Positions 6,198 to 13,971 of a stretch of DNA of 20,359 bases are shown piece after piece. A program made the position numbers and the translations under genes. The stretch lies in the IMG/VR virus record IMGVR_UViG_3300031359_000002, positions 1 to 20,359 of that record; one strand, 5' to 3'. This stretch comes from a virus. The notes under the pieces were generated by a model that made no database searches, had not been told where the DNA came from, and worked only from the letters and a program-made list of their open reading frames with translations. The number at the start of each line of letters is the position of its first letter. The first letter of the stretch is position 1.

Positions 6198-6281
6198 ATG
6201 GTATTGTTATGTGGTTTATCGTGAAGGTATAGTGACCTATTGTGATGGTATTGTAATGCGGTCTATCGTGAAGGTGTAGTG
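6198..6281 (+). repeat. GT-rich imperfect direct repeat before the terminase genes
   Basis: Two 37-base copies at 6198-6234 and 6245-6281 differ at four positions and share the strings ATGGTATTGT and TATCGTGAAGGT. A partial third (GGTATAGTGAAG) follows near 6290. The whole stretch 6163-6308 is very poor in C on this strand. No gene is visible. It could be a binding site for terminase or a regulator, or a leader RNA. Confidence 0.75.
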
Positions 6282-6301
6282 TGGTTTGGGGTATAGTGAA
6301 G

Positions 6302-6329
6302 TTTCGGTTTAGTAACGTAAGTACCGAAA
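6302..6329 (+). other. Hairpin-forming inverted repeat
   Basis: TTTCGGT (6302-6308) and ACCGAAA (6323-6329) are perfect seven-base arms around a 14-base loop, 27 bases before the small terminase gene. It lacks a following T run, so a terminator is unlikely; a protein-binding site or RNA hairpin is possible. Confidence 0.4.
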
Positions 6330-6356
6330 AATATTAACATAATTCACAATAAAAAA

Positions 6357-6737
6357 ATGGCCAGAACCAAAGCGACCCAACCGGATTTAAAGCTAGAACA
6401 GATTGAAGCGGCGTTACGTAAATGTAACGGCCTGATAACGCAGACCTCTGTTCTGCTAAATGTCACCCGCCAGGCCATCTATCTTAGAGTTAAGCGCAGC
6501 GCCCGCCTGAGGGCCGTTATCGAAGAAGTAACGGAAAAAGTTCTGGATAGGTGCGAATCTCAATTATTTAAAAATATCAATGACGGCGACGGGAACATGA
6601 CCGCGATTATATTTTATCTAAAAACCAAAGGGCGTCATCGCGGCTATATAGAGCGAAAAGAGACGGAGCTTTCTACCGACGCTAAAAACCCTCCCCGTTT
6701 TACACTCAAATTTATAAAGCCCGATGACCCTGATTGA
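6357..6737 (+). CDS. Terminase small subunit-like, HTH protein
   Basis: 126 residues. Residues 13-50 form a helix-turn-helix (LEQIEAALRKCNGLITQTSVLLNV followed by TRQAIYLRVKRSARLRAV), then helical segments and the phrase IFYLKTKGRHRGYIERKE, which is common in phage small terminases of this type. The protein would recognise the packaging site on the phage genome and hand it to the large subunit. Its position, overlapping the large terminase gene by 14 bases, supports this. It is shorter than P22 gp3 (162 residues) and not obviously homologous to it. No Shine-Dalgarno is seen before the ATG, only an A-rich run, so translation may be low or depend on a leader. Confidence 0.75.
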   Translation: MARTKATQPDLKLEQIEAALRKCNGLITQTSVLLNVTRQAIYLRVKRSARLRAVIEEVTEKVLDRCESQLFKNINDGDGNMTAIIFYLKTKGRHRGYIERKETELSTDAKNPPRFTLKFIKPDDPD

Positions 6738-8148
6738 AATGCCCGACAAGCTGCGGCCTTTGATCGAAAAGCGCAAACGTTTTAAGGTCGCATACGGCGG
6801 CAGGGGAGCGGGTAAAAGCATGACCTATGGTACGTTTTTCGCCCTTCTGGCCGGACAGGGCGGTTTAGTGGGATGTTTTAGAGAGTATCAAAACTCCATT
6901 TCCGAGTCCGTCTATTCTCTGATAAAAAATCAGATCGAAAAATATAGCATGCCCGGTTTTAATATCGGGCGCGTTGAAATCAATCACGTAAGCGGAGGTG
7001 GTTTTAGATTTAAAGGACTTGCCCGTAGCATCGAAAGCGTCAAATCGATGTACGGGTTTAAATATTTTTGGCTGGAAGAGGGCCAGTTTATCAGCGAGGA
7101 AAGTCTCAAAATATTAACGCCTACCCTACGAGAAGACGACGGCGAACTGTGGGTGTCGGCCAATCCGATCAGCAGCGCCGACCCGTTTAGCCAACGCTTT
7201 TTAGTTCCCCATCTAAGCGAGTTGGAAAAATCAGGATACTATGAAGACGATTTACATTTGATCATAAAAATAAACTATTCGGACAACCCATGGTTTCCGC
7301 CGGGGTTGGAGCAAGAGCGTAAATACGACTATAAGACGTTAAGCCGCGCCATGTACGATCATATCTGGGAGGGAGCGTTTAACGATAGCGTGGAAGACAG
7401 CATCATCAAGACGGAGTGGTTTGACGCCGCCATAGACTCCCATAAAAAGCTTAACATTAAACCCAGCGGCGCGATTGTCATAAGTCACGATCCCAGCGAT
7501 CTGGGAACAGATGATAAAGGGCTGGTAACGCGCCACGGAATCCTGATCAAAGAAGCCGAAAGCCGCGATTTTGGGGATATCAATGAAGGTTGCGATTGGG
7601 CCTTAGATAGAGCCATTGCGCAAAAAGCAGACCTGTTCGTCTGGGATACCGATGGGATGGGGATCGGTCTAAAGCGCCAGGTGGCGCAGGCTCTAAAAGA
7701 AAAAAAGATAGGGTGGGAAATGTTTAGCGGCGCCGGCGAACCGGACCGGCCGCAAGCGATTTATGAGCCGGTCGATGATCAGACTCAAAAGCAGAAAACG
7801 AACGCCAATACGTTTAGAAACAAACGCGCCCAATATTATTGGATGTTACGGGATCGTTTCTTTAGAACGTATCTGGCCGTTGAAAAAAAACAATACATAG
7901 ATCCTGAAAAATTAATTTCAATCGACGAAAATATCAAAGACTTGCGATTGCTGCGAAGTGAAACCTGCCGTATACCCAGACGCTATAACAGCTTAGGTAA
8001 AATACAAATCATGAGCAAGCCCGAAATGCTGAAATTAAAAATCCAGAGCCCGAATTTGGCCGACTCGTTAATGATGTCAATGATTTCTCCCGCTCCTGTT
8101 TCTAGAATCAGAAAAGCCAGTCCTAAACCAGTAAGATCATATTTTTAA
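6724..8148 (+). CDS. Terminase large subunit (PBSX/Terminase_3 type)
   Basis: 474 residues, close to P22 gp2 (499). The ATPase domain has Walker A GGRGAGKS at 25-32 and Walker B YFWLEE at 114-119, with VSANPIS at 144-150 as the likely coupling motif. The C-terminal RNase-H-like nuclease domain shows acidic residues in VISHDPSDLG (D256), LFVWDTDG (D308/D310) and NLADSLMMS (D447). It pumps DNA into the prohead through the portal and cuts the concatemer. The ATG at 6724 overlaps the small subunit gene in another frame; an ATG at 6739 is an alternative. No sign of interruption. Confidence 0.93.
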   Translation: MTLIEMPDKLRPLIEKRKRFKVAYGGRGAGKSMTYGTFFALLAGQGGLVGCFREYQNSISESVYSLIKNQIEKYSMPGFNIGRVEINHVSGGGFRFKGLARSIESVKSMYGFKYFWLEEGQFISEESLKILTPTLREDDGELWVSANPISSADPFSQRFLVPHLSELEKSGYYEDDLHLIIKINYSDNPWFPPGLEQERKYDYKTLSRAMYDHIWEGAFNDSVEDSIIKTEWFDAAIDSHKKLNIKPSGAIVISHDPSDLGTDDKGLVTRHGILIKEAESRDFGDINEGCDWALDRAIAQKADLFVWDTDGMGIGLKRQVAQALKEKKIGWEMFSGAGEPDRPQAIYEPVDDQTQKQKTNANTFRNKRAQYYWMLRDRFFRTYLAVEKKQYIDPEKLISIDENIKDLRLLRSETCRIPRRYNSLGKIQIMSKPEMLKLKIQSPNLADSLMMSMISPAPVSRIRKASPKPVRSYF

Positions 8149-8178
8149 TTGACGTAATCTATCAAATTGATTTATAAA
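8149..8178 (+). promoter_or_regulatory. Putative promoter before the portal gene
   Basis: TTGACG (five of six to -35) starts directly after the terminase stop codon and is followed after 18 bases by TATAAA (five of six to -10). It would give a leader of about 100 bases ahead of the portal gene and could boost the structural operon. This is the best sigma70-like match I found in the window. Confidence 0.5.
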
Positions 8179-8221
8179 AGAAATAACACCTACCCGGCAC
8201 GTTTCTGAAGATGCTGCCGAG

Positions 8222-8238
8222 GCCGCGACTAACGCGGC
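8222..8238 (+). other. GC-rich hairpin in portal leader
   Basis: GCCGCG (8222-8227) and CGCGGC (8233-8238) form a perfect six-pair stem with a five-base loop ACTAA. It has no T run after it, so it is not a standard terminator. It lies in the 133-base gap between terminase and portal genes and would fold in the portal mRNA leader. Confidence 0.4.
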
Positions 8239-8281
8239 TCATATCTAAAACAAAACCCAATATACATAACCGGGGGCGTAA

Positions 8282-10366
8282 ATGCCCAGTACCGACGTAC
8301 ATCAAACAGCTTTAGCTCAATTTGACCGTATCCAAGATGCCGTTTGGGAAGAGCGCGAACAGTGCCTTTCAGACCGGCGTTTTTATTCTATTTCCGGCGC
8401 GCAGTGGGAAGGTGATCTCGGGAAACAATTTGAAAACCGCCCGCGTTTTGAGGTCAACAAAGTACACCTGTCTGTTATCCGTATCATCAACGAATACCGC
8501 AACAACCGCATCACGGTCGATTTTGTCGCAAAAGACGGTAAGGAAGACAGCCTGGCCGACACCTGCGACGGTAGATACAGGGCCGACGAACAGGACAGCA
8601 ACGGACAGGACGCCTACGATAACGCCTTTGAAGAGGCCGTCGGGGGCGGTATCGGAGCATGGCGGCTTATCACGTGCTACGAAGACGACGAGGACGACGA
8701 AAACGAATACCAGCGCATCGCCATCGAACCTATTTATGATGCCGACAGCTCCGTTTTTTTCGATCTCAACAGCAAAAAGCAGGACAAAAGCGATGCTAAA
8801 CACTGCTTTGTGATCAGATCGATTTCACGCGACGCTTATATCGAAGAGTACGACGACGACCCGGTCGGCTGGACCAAGGACATCGACAGCAGCGAATTTG
8901 ACTGGGTCACCCCGGACGTCGTCTATATCGCCGAATATTACGTCATCGAAAAAATACCCAAAACAATCGAGATATGGGAAAGCATAGACGGCGAGGAAAG
9001 CCGCTATAGTGAAGATGATTTCGAGCACGACGAAAATCTGTTTGAAATGCTGACCGCCACCGGAAGCCACAAGATAAGAGACAAGAAGGTCAAAAAAAAC
9101 AAAGTTCATAAATATATTCTAAACGGCAACCAGATCATCGAAGACTGCGGCTATATCGCCGGTAACTGTATCCCCGTCGTTCCGGTTTACGGAAAACGTT
9201 GGTTTATCGACAATATAGAGCGTTGTATGGGGCATGTACGCCTTTGTAAAGACGCCCAGCGCCTTAAAAACATGCAGCTATCAAAACTAGGCGAGATCAG
9301 CGCGCTGTCCACGATCGAAAAGCCGATTTTAACGCCGGAGCAGATCGCCGGTCATGAAGACATGTGGGCGGATGATAATATCGAAAATTACCCCTATCTA
9401 TTGACCAACCCCGTTATCGATATGAACGGCAACATCCAGCCGGCCGGTCCGCTGGGTTATACCAAAGTCCCGCAGATCCCGCCCGCCATGGGGGCCCTGC
9501 TTCAAATTACCGAACAGGACATGCAGGATATGCTGGGAAATCAGCAGGCCGGAGAAGAGATCACTCCGAATGTTTCCGGAAAAGCTATCGAGCTGATCCA
9601 AAACAAGCTGGACATGCAGAGTTTTATCTATATGTCCAATATGTCCAAAGCCGTTAAAAGATCCGGCGAAATCTGGCTGTCCATGGCCAAGGAAGTCTAC
9701 GTAGAGGAAGATCGGAACTTAAAAATCGTAACGCCTCAAAAAGATATCGATTCCGTCAAACTAATGGAACCGACGGTAAACGAAGAGAGCGGGGCGGTCG
9801 AGTATAAAAATGATTTTTCACGCGCCAAATTTGATTTAACGGTTTCAGTCGGTCCCTCCACCGCTTCCAAGCGCGCCGCTACAGTAAGGGCTTTGACCGG
9901 AATGCTACAAATGACGGCCGACCCGGCCGACCAGGCCGTAATCACGGGTTTGGCGATGATGAATATGGAAGGCGAAGGGATCGATGAAATCAGACAATAC
10001 TATCGTAAAAAACTAATCAATATGGGAGCCATCGAGCCCAACGAAGAAGAGGCCAAAGAGATCCAGGCGCGCCAGCAAGCCCAGGCTCAGCAGCCCGATC
10101 CGAATCAGCAGTATTTGGCGGCGCTTTCCGCCGAGAGCATGGCCAAGGCCGAAAAAGCCAAGGCGGATACGCAATTGACCGCCATGAAAGCCCAGCAATC
10201 TCAGGTCGATACGATTCATACCTCCGCAAAAGCGGAAGAGACCCGGGCCAAAACCGCTCAGATAATGTCCGAGATGGACACTAAATCCCAACGCGCCGTC
10301 GTTGAGAATATAAAAGATTTAACTCAAATCGAACAGCAAAAGGCCCCCACTGCGCCCAGCCAGTGA
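8282..10366 (+). CDS. P22-like portal protein
   Basis: 694 residues (P22 gp1 has 725). The N-terminus has the familiar DRRFYSISGAQWEGDLGKQF, then RPRFEVNKVHLSVIRIINEYRNNR, and the middle has IEPIYDADSSVFFDLNSKKQDKSDAKH, all typical of the P22_portal family. The C-terminal 95 residues are Ala/Gln/Lys-rich and helical (about 600-690), matching the barrel region of P22 portal. It forms the dodecameric ring at the head vertex through which DNA is pumped and on which gp4-like and gp10-like proteins assemble. GGGGG lies just before the ATG. It is followed directly by the scaffold gene. Confidence 0.93.
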   Translation: MPSTDVHQTALAQFDRIQDAVWEEREQCLSDRRFYSISGAQWEGDLGKQFENRPRFEVNKVHLSVIRIINEYRNNRITVDFVAKDGKEDSLADTCDGRYRADEQDSNGQDAYDNAFEEAVGGGIGAWRLITCYEDDEDDENEYQRIAIEPIYDADSSVFFDLNSKKQDKSDAKHCFVIRSISRDAYIEEYDDDPVGWTKDIDSSEFDWVTPDVVYIAEYYVIEKIPKTIEIWESIDGEESRYSEDDFEHDENLFEMLTATGSHKIRDKKVKKNKVHKYILNGNQIIEDCGYIAGNCIPVVPVYGKRWFIDNIERCMGHVRLCKDAQRLKNMQLSKLGEISALSTIEKPILTPEQIAGHEDMWADDNIENYPYLLTNPVIDMNGNIQPAGPLGYTKVPQIPPAMGALLQITEQDMQDMLGNQQAGEEITPNVSGKAIELIQNKLDMQSFIYMSNMSKAVKRSGEIWLSMAKEVYVEEDRNLKIVTPQKDIDSVKLMEPTVNEESGAVEYKNDFSRAKFDLTVSVGPSTASKRAATVRALTGMLQMTADPADQAVITGLAMMNMEGEGIDEIRQYYRKKLINMGAIEPNEEEAKEIQARQQAQAQQPDPNQQYLAALSAESMAKAEKAKADTQLTAMKAQQSQVDTIHTSAKAEETRAKTAQIMSEMDTKSQRAVVENIKDLTQIEQQKAPTAPSQ

Positions 10367-10380
10367 GAAAGGTTGCTGCT

Positions 10381-11274
10381 ATGACGACAGAAAAAAATGA
10401 AAATGAACAAGATCGATCAAATGATCTTGAACCCGAAATAGAAACCGACCCCCCCGCCGGTGAAGAAGAAGACGGTCTGGAAGAAGGACAAGAGGATAAC
10501 GAGTCCGAACCCGAGCCGTCTTCTTCTCAACAAGACGAGGAGGAAGTAGACGAAATAGAGGTTAGTTTAGGTGAGGAAAGCGATGAGACCGAATCCGGTC
10601 TTATTACGGATTTGAGACAACGCCATCGCAAGCTTAAACAAAAATATCGAAAAACCCAGTATGAACTAGACCAGTTAAAAACACCACAAACAGAGATTGT
10701 AGACGAGCCGGGACCGAAGCCGACTTTAGAAGCGTGTGATTATGACAGCGATGAGTACGACAAGAAGATCAGCACATGGTTTGATAAAAAGCACCGGGCC
10801 GAAGCGGCACAAAAAGAGGCGGCCGCACGGGCTGAAAAGGAAAAATCCGAGTCACAGCGGATCTATCGCAATTACGAAGAGCGAAAAAACAGTCTGAAAG
10901 TAAAAGACTTTAGTGAAAGCGAGGATGCCGTCACCGATGCTTTGAGCATCACCCAGCAAAATATCATATTGTGCGCGGCTAAAAAGCCGGAACTGATCGT
11001 ATATGCCCTGGGGAAATCCCCGGCTAAAATGGAAGAGCTGTCAAAGTTAAACGATATACAGTTTGCCATGGAACTGGCGCGATTGGAGGACAATCTCAAA
11101 GTGGGAAAAAGAAAACCGAAAACCAAACCGGAAAAAACCGTCAACGGAACCGGGACACTATCCGGTACTACCGACCGAACATTGGAACGGCTGCGCCAAG
11201 AAGCAGCGAAGACCGGCGACATGAGTAAAGTCATGCAATACCGGCGCAAAAAAAGGCGGGCGGCGGCCGGGTAA
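10381..11274 (+). CDS. Scaffolding protein, P22 gp8-like by position and composition
   Basis: 297 residues from the ATG at 10381, which has AGAAAGG eight bases upstream; a GTG at 10363 in frame would overlap the portal end and lacks a site. The N-terminal 75 residues are very acidic (runs of Glu/Asp), the middle is a charged helix (LRQRHRKLKQKYRKTQYELDQL; AEAAQKEAAARAEKEK), and the end is basic (MQYRRKKRRAAAG). P22 scaffold has 303 residues with a basic helix-turn-helix at the C-terminus that binds coat, which fits this end. Placement between portal and coat is the same as in P22. Sequence similarity to gp8 itself is not obvious by eye. Confidence 0.8.
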   Translation: MTTEKNENEQDRSNDLEPEIETDPPAGEEEDGLEEGQEDNESEPEPSSSQQDEEEVDEIEVSLGEESDETESGLITDLRQRHRKLKQKYRKTQYELDQLKTPQTEIVDEPGPKPTLEACDYDSDEYDKKISTWFDKKHRAEAAQKEAAARAEKEKSESQRIYRNYEERKNSLKVKDFSESEDAVTDALSITQQNIILCAAKKPELIVYALGKSPAKMEELSKLNDIQFAMELARLEDNLKVGKRKPKTKPEKTVNGTGTLSGTTDRTLERLRQEAAKTGDMSKVMQYRRKKRRAAAG

Positions 11275-11291
11275 AATAAAGGAATAAAGCA

Positions 11292-12545
11292 ATGAGTGAC
11301 TTTAGCAAAGAGGAAAGAGTCGCATTCGAAGATATTTTAGAAGGGTTTGAGGACGCCCTGGTCATTTCCCGCAATGTCTCTAAGTACAATGTCGGAGATA
11401 CCATGAGCGAGCGGTCCAACGACATCATTTGGCGGCCCATCCCGTATATCGGCGTTACATACGACGGAACCGACCAGACCGCTAATTTTCAGGACTATAC
11501 CCAACTTTCCGTACCGGCCGCGCTTGGTTACGAAAAGAGTTTTCCCTGGATCATGACATCAAAAGAGCTGCGCGACAAATTACAGGAAAAGCGGTTGGGC
11601 GAAGCGGGCTATCAAAAGCTTGCCAGCGATATCAATGTGGCTGTCACCAATGTCGCCAGCTTACAGGGTACCTTGGTCGTCGATGTAGCCTCCGCCGCCA
11701 CCGGGTTTGACGATATCGCCGAATATGAAGCCATCATGAACGAAAGCGGCGTACCCCAAATGAATCGTTATGCCGCCCTGTCTACCCGTGATTATAACAA
11801 TATGGCCTCAAATTTAGCCGATCGCGGGACGGTTCAGGACAAAGTAAAGACCGCCTACGAAAAGGCTCGCATCGGGCAGGTAGCCAGCTTTGATACCTAT
11901 AAATTGGATTATGCCTATCGTTTGGCCGCCGGAACCGCGACCGGAATTACCGTCAACGGCGCCAATCAATATTACACGCCTAAAGCCACTAGCACGGCCG
12001 CGACGACCGGTGAAACAGGCAACGTGGACAATCGCTATCAAACTCTGGCAATTGCCGCTACGGGCACCCTGGCCGCCGGGGATTGTTTTACTATCGACGA
12101 CGTTTACAATGTCCATCAGGTTACTAAACAGTCCACCGGTCAGCTCAAAACTTTCCGCGTCATTACCGGAGGCGGAACCGGAAATATCGTTATTTCACCT
12201 CCTATAATCAGCGGAGACGGAGGTACCGACGCCGAACTTCAATACCAGAATGTCGATTCCACGCCGGTTGATACCGCAGTCATTACGTTGCTTAACATTG
12301 CCGATGCCTACGTGAATCCTTTTTGGTATCGTGACAGTATTGAAATCAGGCCGGGGCGCTATGCCGTACCGACCGGATCGGGCGCGGCCGTCATGCGGGG
12401 AACCACCGACAACGGTATAGAAGTCGTCTGGCAAAAATTTTACGACATCAACACCATGAAGATTAAATACCGTCTTGATTGTACGTTCGGCGTAACTTGC
12501 CTTGCTCCTGAAATGACGGGTATCGGAATTTTTGGTCAAACTTAA
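11292..12545 (+). CDS. P22-like major coat protein
   Basis: 417 residues (P22 gp5 has 430). Recognisable pieces are the N-terminal VAFEDILEGFEDALVISRNVS, the block DTMSERSNDIIWRPIPYI, the segment VPAALGYEKSFPWIMTSKELRDK, and the end KYRLDCTFGVTCLAPEMTGIGI. These match the P22 coat family with an HK97-type fold. The central segment from about 205 to 330 would hold the inserted I-domain found in P22 coat. AAAGGA precedes the ATG. It forms the icosahedral shell after assembly on the scaffold. Confidence 0.92.
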   Translation: MSDFSKEERVAFEDILEGFEDALVISRNVSKYNVGDTMSERSNDIIWRPIPYIGVTYDGTDQTANFQDYTQLSVPAALGYEKSFPWIMTSKELRDKLQEKRLGEAGYQKLASDINVAVTNVASLQGTLVVDVASAATGFDDIAEYEAIMNESGVPQMNRYAALSTRDYNNMASNLADRGTVQDKVKTAYEKARIGQVASFDTYKLDYAYRLAAGTATGITVNGANQYYTPKATSTAATTGETGNVDNRYQTLAIAATGTLAAGDCFTIDDVYNVHQVTKQSTGQLKTFRVITGGGTGNIVISPPIISGDGGTDAELQYQNVDSTPVDTAVITLLNIADAYVNPFWYRDSIEIRPGRYAVPTGSGAAVMRGTTDNGIEVVWQKFYDINTMKIKYRLDCTFGVTCLAPEMTGIGIFGQT

Positions 12546-12557
12546 AGGGCTTGTAAA

Positions 12558-12704
12558 ATGCCGTTAAAAAAGGGCTACAGCAAAAAAAGCATTTCGCAAA
12601 ATATTAAAACGGAAATCAAGTCGGGTAAAAAGAGGAGCCAGGCTGTAGCCATCGCCCTTGAAACAGCGCGGCGCGCTAAAAAGAGAGCTAAAAAGAAAAA
12701 ATGA
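12558..12704 (+). CDS. Small basic phage protein, DUF6496-like
   Basis: 48 residues starting MPLKKGYSKKSISQNIKTEI and ending in a run of Lys/Arg; the core KRSQAVAIALETARRAKKR is helical. The phrase KKGYSKKSISxNIKTE with QAVAIAL is a known pattern of a small phage protein family (DUF6496) that often follows capsid genes. Role unknown; the charge suggests nucleic-acid binding. AAAGGG lies eight bases before the ATG. It is too short for usual gene finders. The stop overlaps the next start (ATGA). Confidence 0.8.
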   Translation: MPLKKGYSKKSISQNIKTEIKSGKKRSQAVAIALETARRAKKRAKKKK

Positions 12705-13021
12705 AAAAAGAAATGGTAAAGATTTATCGGCGTTCAAGTCCGCGTACGGGTAAAGATTACGACACGCGCCTGATATTGAAAACAGATCTAAAAATTAATT
12801 TAGCAAGAGGGTGGGTGATCGAGCCCCCCAAACCGCTTATCGTAAAATCACGCAAATCACCAACAATTAAATTAAGCCGGAATGAAATCATTTCGCCGGC
12901 AGATATCAGCGACCAATTAAAAGAGGCAATCAAAAACGATATCGGCCCTCTCAGAGCAATTGCGGCGCGTCATCATGTCAGTTTTAACTCCGCCCAAAAA
13001 ATACGGGCAGGAAAATTATGA
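12701..13021 (+). CDS. Hypothetical protein with C-terminal HTH-like segment
   Basis: 106 residues. The N-terminal half is basic and beta-like (VKIYRRSSPRTGKDYDTRLIL; GWVIEPPKPLIVKSRK). The last 40 residues (LKEAIKNDIGPLRAIAARHHVSFNSAQKIRAGKL) look like a helix-turn-helix. It sits between the coat and gp4-like genes, overlapping both neighbours by four bases, so it is co-translated with structural genes. I do not recognise a family. It may be a small DNA-binding or head-associated protein. Confidence 0.6.
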   Translation: MKKEMVKIYRRSSPRTGKDYDTRLILKTDLKINLARGWVIEPPKPLIVKSRKSPTIKLSRNEIISPADISDQLKEAIKNDIGPLRAIAARHHVSFNSAQKIRAGKL

Positions 13022-13488
13022 GTTGGACTAAAAGACAATTCGTGCGCCAGGCGTTTTCCATGATCGGGTACGCCGATTACGATTACGATTTACAGCCGGA
13101 ACAGTTACAGAATGCCCTATATATCCTTGATTCGATGTTGGCTACCTGGAACGCCAAAATGGTATCATTGGCGTATCCCGTCCCCAGCTCGCCGGAAGAC
13201 AGTGATTTGGACGATGAAAGCAACGTCCCCGATAGAGCGAACGAGGCAATATACCTCAATCTGGCGTTAAAAATTGCGCCGTCATTGGGTAAAACCGTAT
13301 CACCCGATCTAAAAGCGTCCGCCTGGTACGCTTACAATAATCTATTGTCATGGGCTTTGAGCAATCCGCGTAAAATGAGCATGCCCGATACCATGCCGCG
13401 CGGCGCGGGTAACAAACCATGGCGTTTTAATAGTGATGAATATTTAGAGCAAACCGCCGATCCGTACCCACCTTGGGGAGAGACATAA
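13018..13488 (+). CDS. P22 gp4-like tail accessory factor (head-to-tail adaptor)
   Basis: 156 residues (P22 gp4 has 166). The N-terminal SWTKRQFVRQAFSMIGYADYDYDLQPEQLQNALYILDSMLATW and the middle EAIYLNLALKIAPSLGKTVSPDLKASAWYAYNNLLS are characteristic of this family: a helical bundle that docks under the portal ring as the first neck protein and closes the packaged head. The C-terminus MPRGAGNKPWR is also typical. It overlaps the previous gene by four bases (ATGA), and the next gene starts right at its stop. Confidence 0.9.
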   Translation: MSWTKRQFVRQAFSMIGYADYDYDLQPEQLQNALYILDSMLATWNAKMVSLAYPVPSSPEDSDLDDESNVPDRANEAIYLNLALKIAPSLGKTVSPDLKASAWYAYNNLLSWALSNPRKMSMPDTMPRGAGNKPWRFNSDEYLEQTADPYPPWGET

Positions 13489-13956
13489 ATGTATATCAAG
13501 AATTTAACGGCATTGGACAGTTTGGCGGCGGGAGATAATATCGCCATCGGAAGCAGCACCAACGGAGATGACCGCAGGGCGGCGTTGTCTGTTTTACTGT
13601 CGTATATTCAGAGTAATTTAACCATTACGGATACGGCGGCTTTTGCCGAATACACGACGCAATACGCCGCCCCATCGGCCACCGGCCAGAGCATTCAAGT
13701 AACGGACGGCGACGACAGTATCCATTTGATTATTACTCCGGCTGCCGGTTACGCCGCCATGGCGATTGTTTTACCCACTTCCACAAATTGTGCCGATAAA
13801 CAGGATATTTTGGTCAATTGTACCGAAGCCGTAACCACTTTGACGATCGATGGTAACGGAAGCACCGTCGCCGGTGAGCCGACGACTTTGGCGGCCAACG
13901 CCTATTTCAGATTAAAATACGACCTTCCCGGAACCACCTGGTATCGGGTAGGATAA
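13489..13956 (+). CDS. Beta-rich virion-type protein of unknown role
   Basis: 155 residues. The N-terminus (NLTALDSLAAGDNIAIGSSTNGDDRRAALSVLLSYIQSNLT) resembles the leading segment of phage fibre and decoration proteins, and the rest is beta-strand pattern with a closing motif AYFRLKYDLPGTTWYRVG. I have seen comparable proteins near gp4/gp10 genes of podoviruses. It is likely a virion accessory or head-fibre component; the exact place is not known. The gene starts directly after the gp4-like stop codon. Confidence 0.6.
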   Translation: MYIKNLTALDSLAAGDNIAIGSSTNGDDRRAALSVLLSYIQSNLTITDTAAFAEYTTQYAAPSATGQSIQVTDGDDSIHLIITPAAGYAAMAIVLPTSTNCADKQDILVNCTEAVTTLTIDGNGSTVAGEPTTLAANAYFRLKYDLPGTTWYRVG

Positions 13957-13971
13957 GGAGAAAAACAAAAA

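Noticed and set aside
6302-6329. Intrinsic terminator before the terminase genes
   Set aside because: The stem is only seven pairs with a 14-base loop and no T run follows on the plus strand.
8171-8248. Protein-like stretch ending DAAEAATNAAHI before a stop in the terminase-portal gap
   Set aside because: It looks coding but has no start codon after the previous in-frame stop at 8168-8170; it may be a remnant, and the GC-rich hairpin explains part of the pattern.
8322-8813. Second plus-strand frame of 163 codons inside the portal gene, and antisense frames there
   Set aside because: They overlap a clear P22-like portal gene and have shadow composition.
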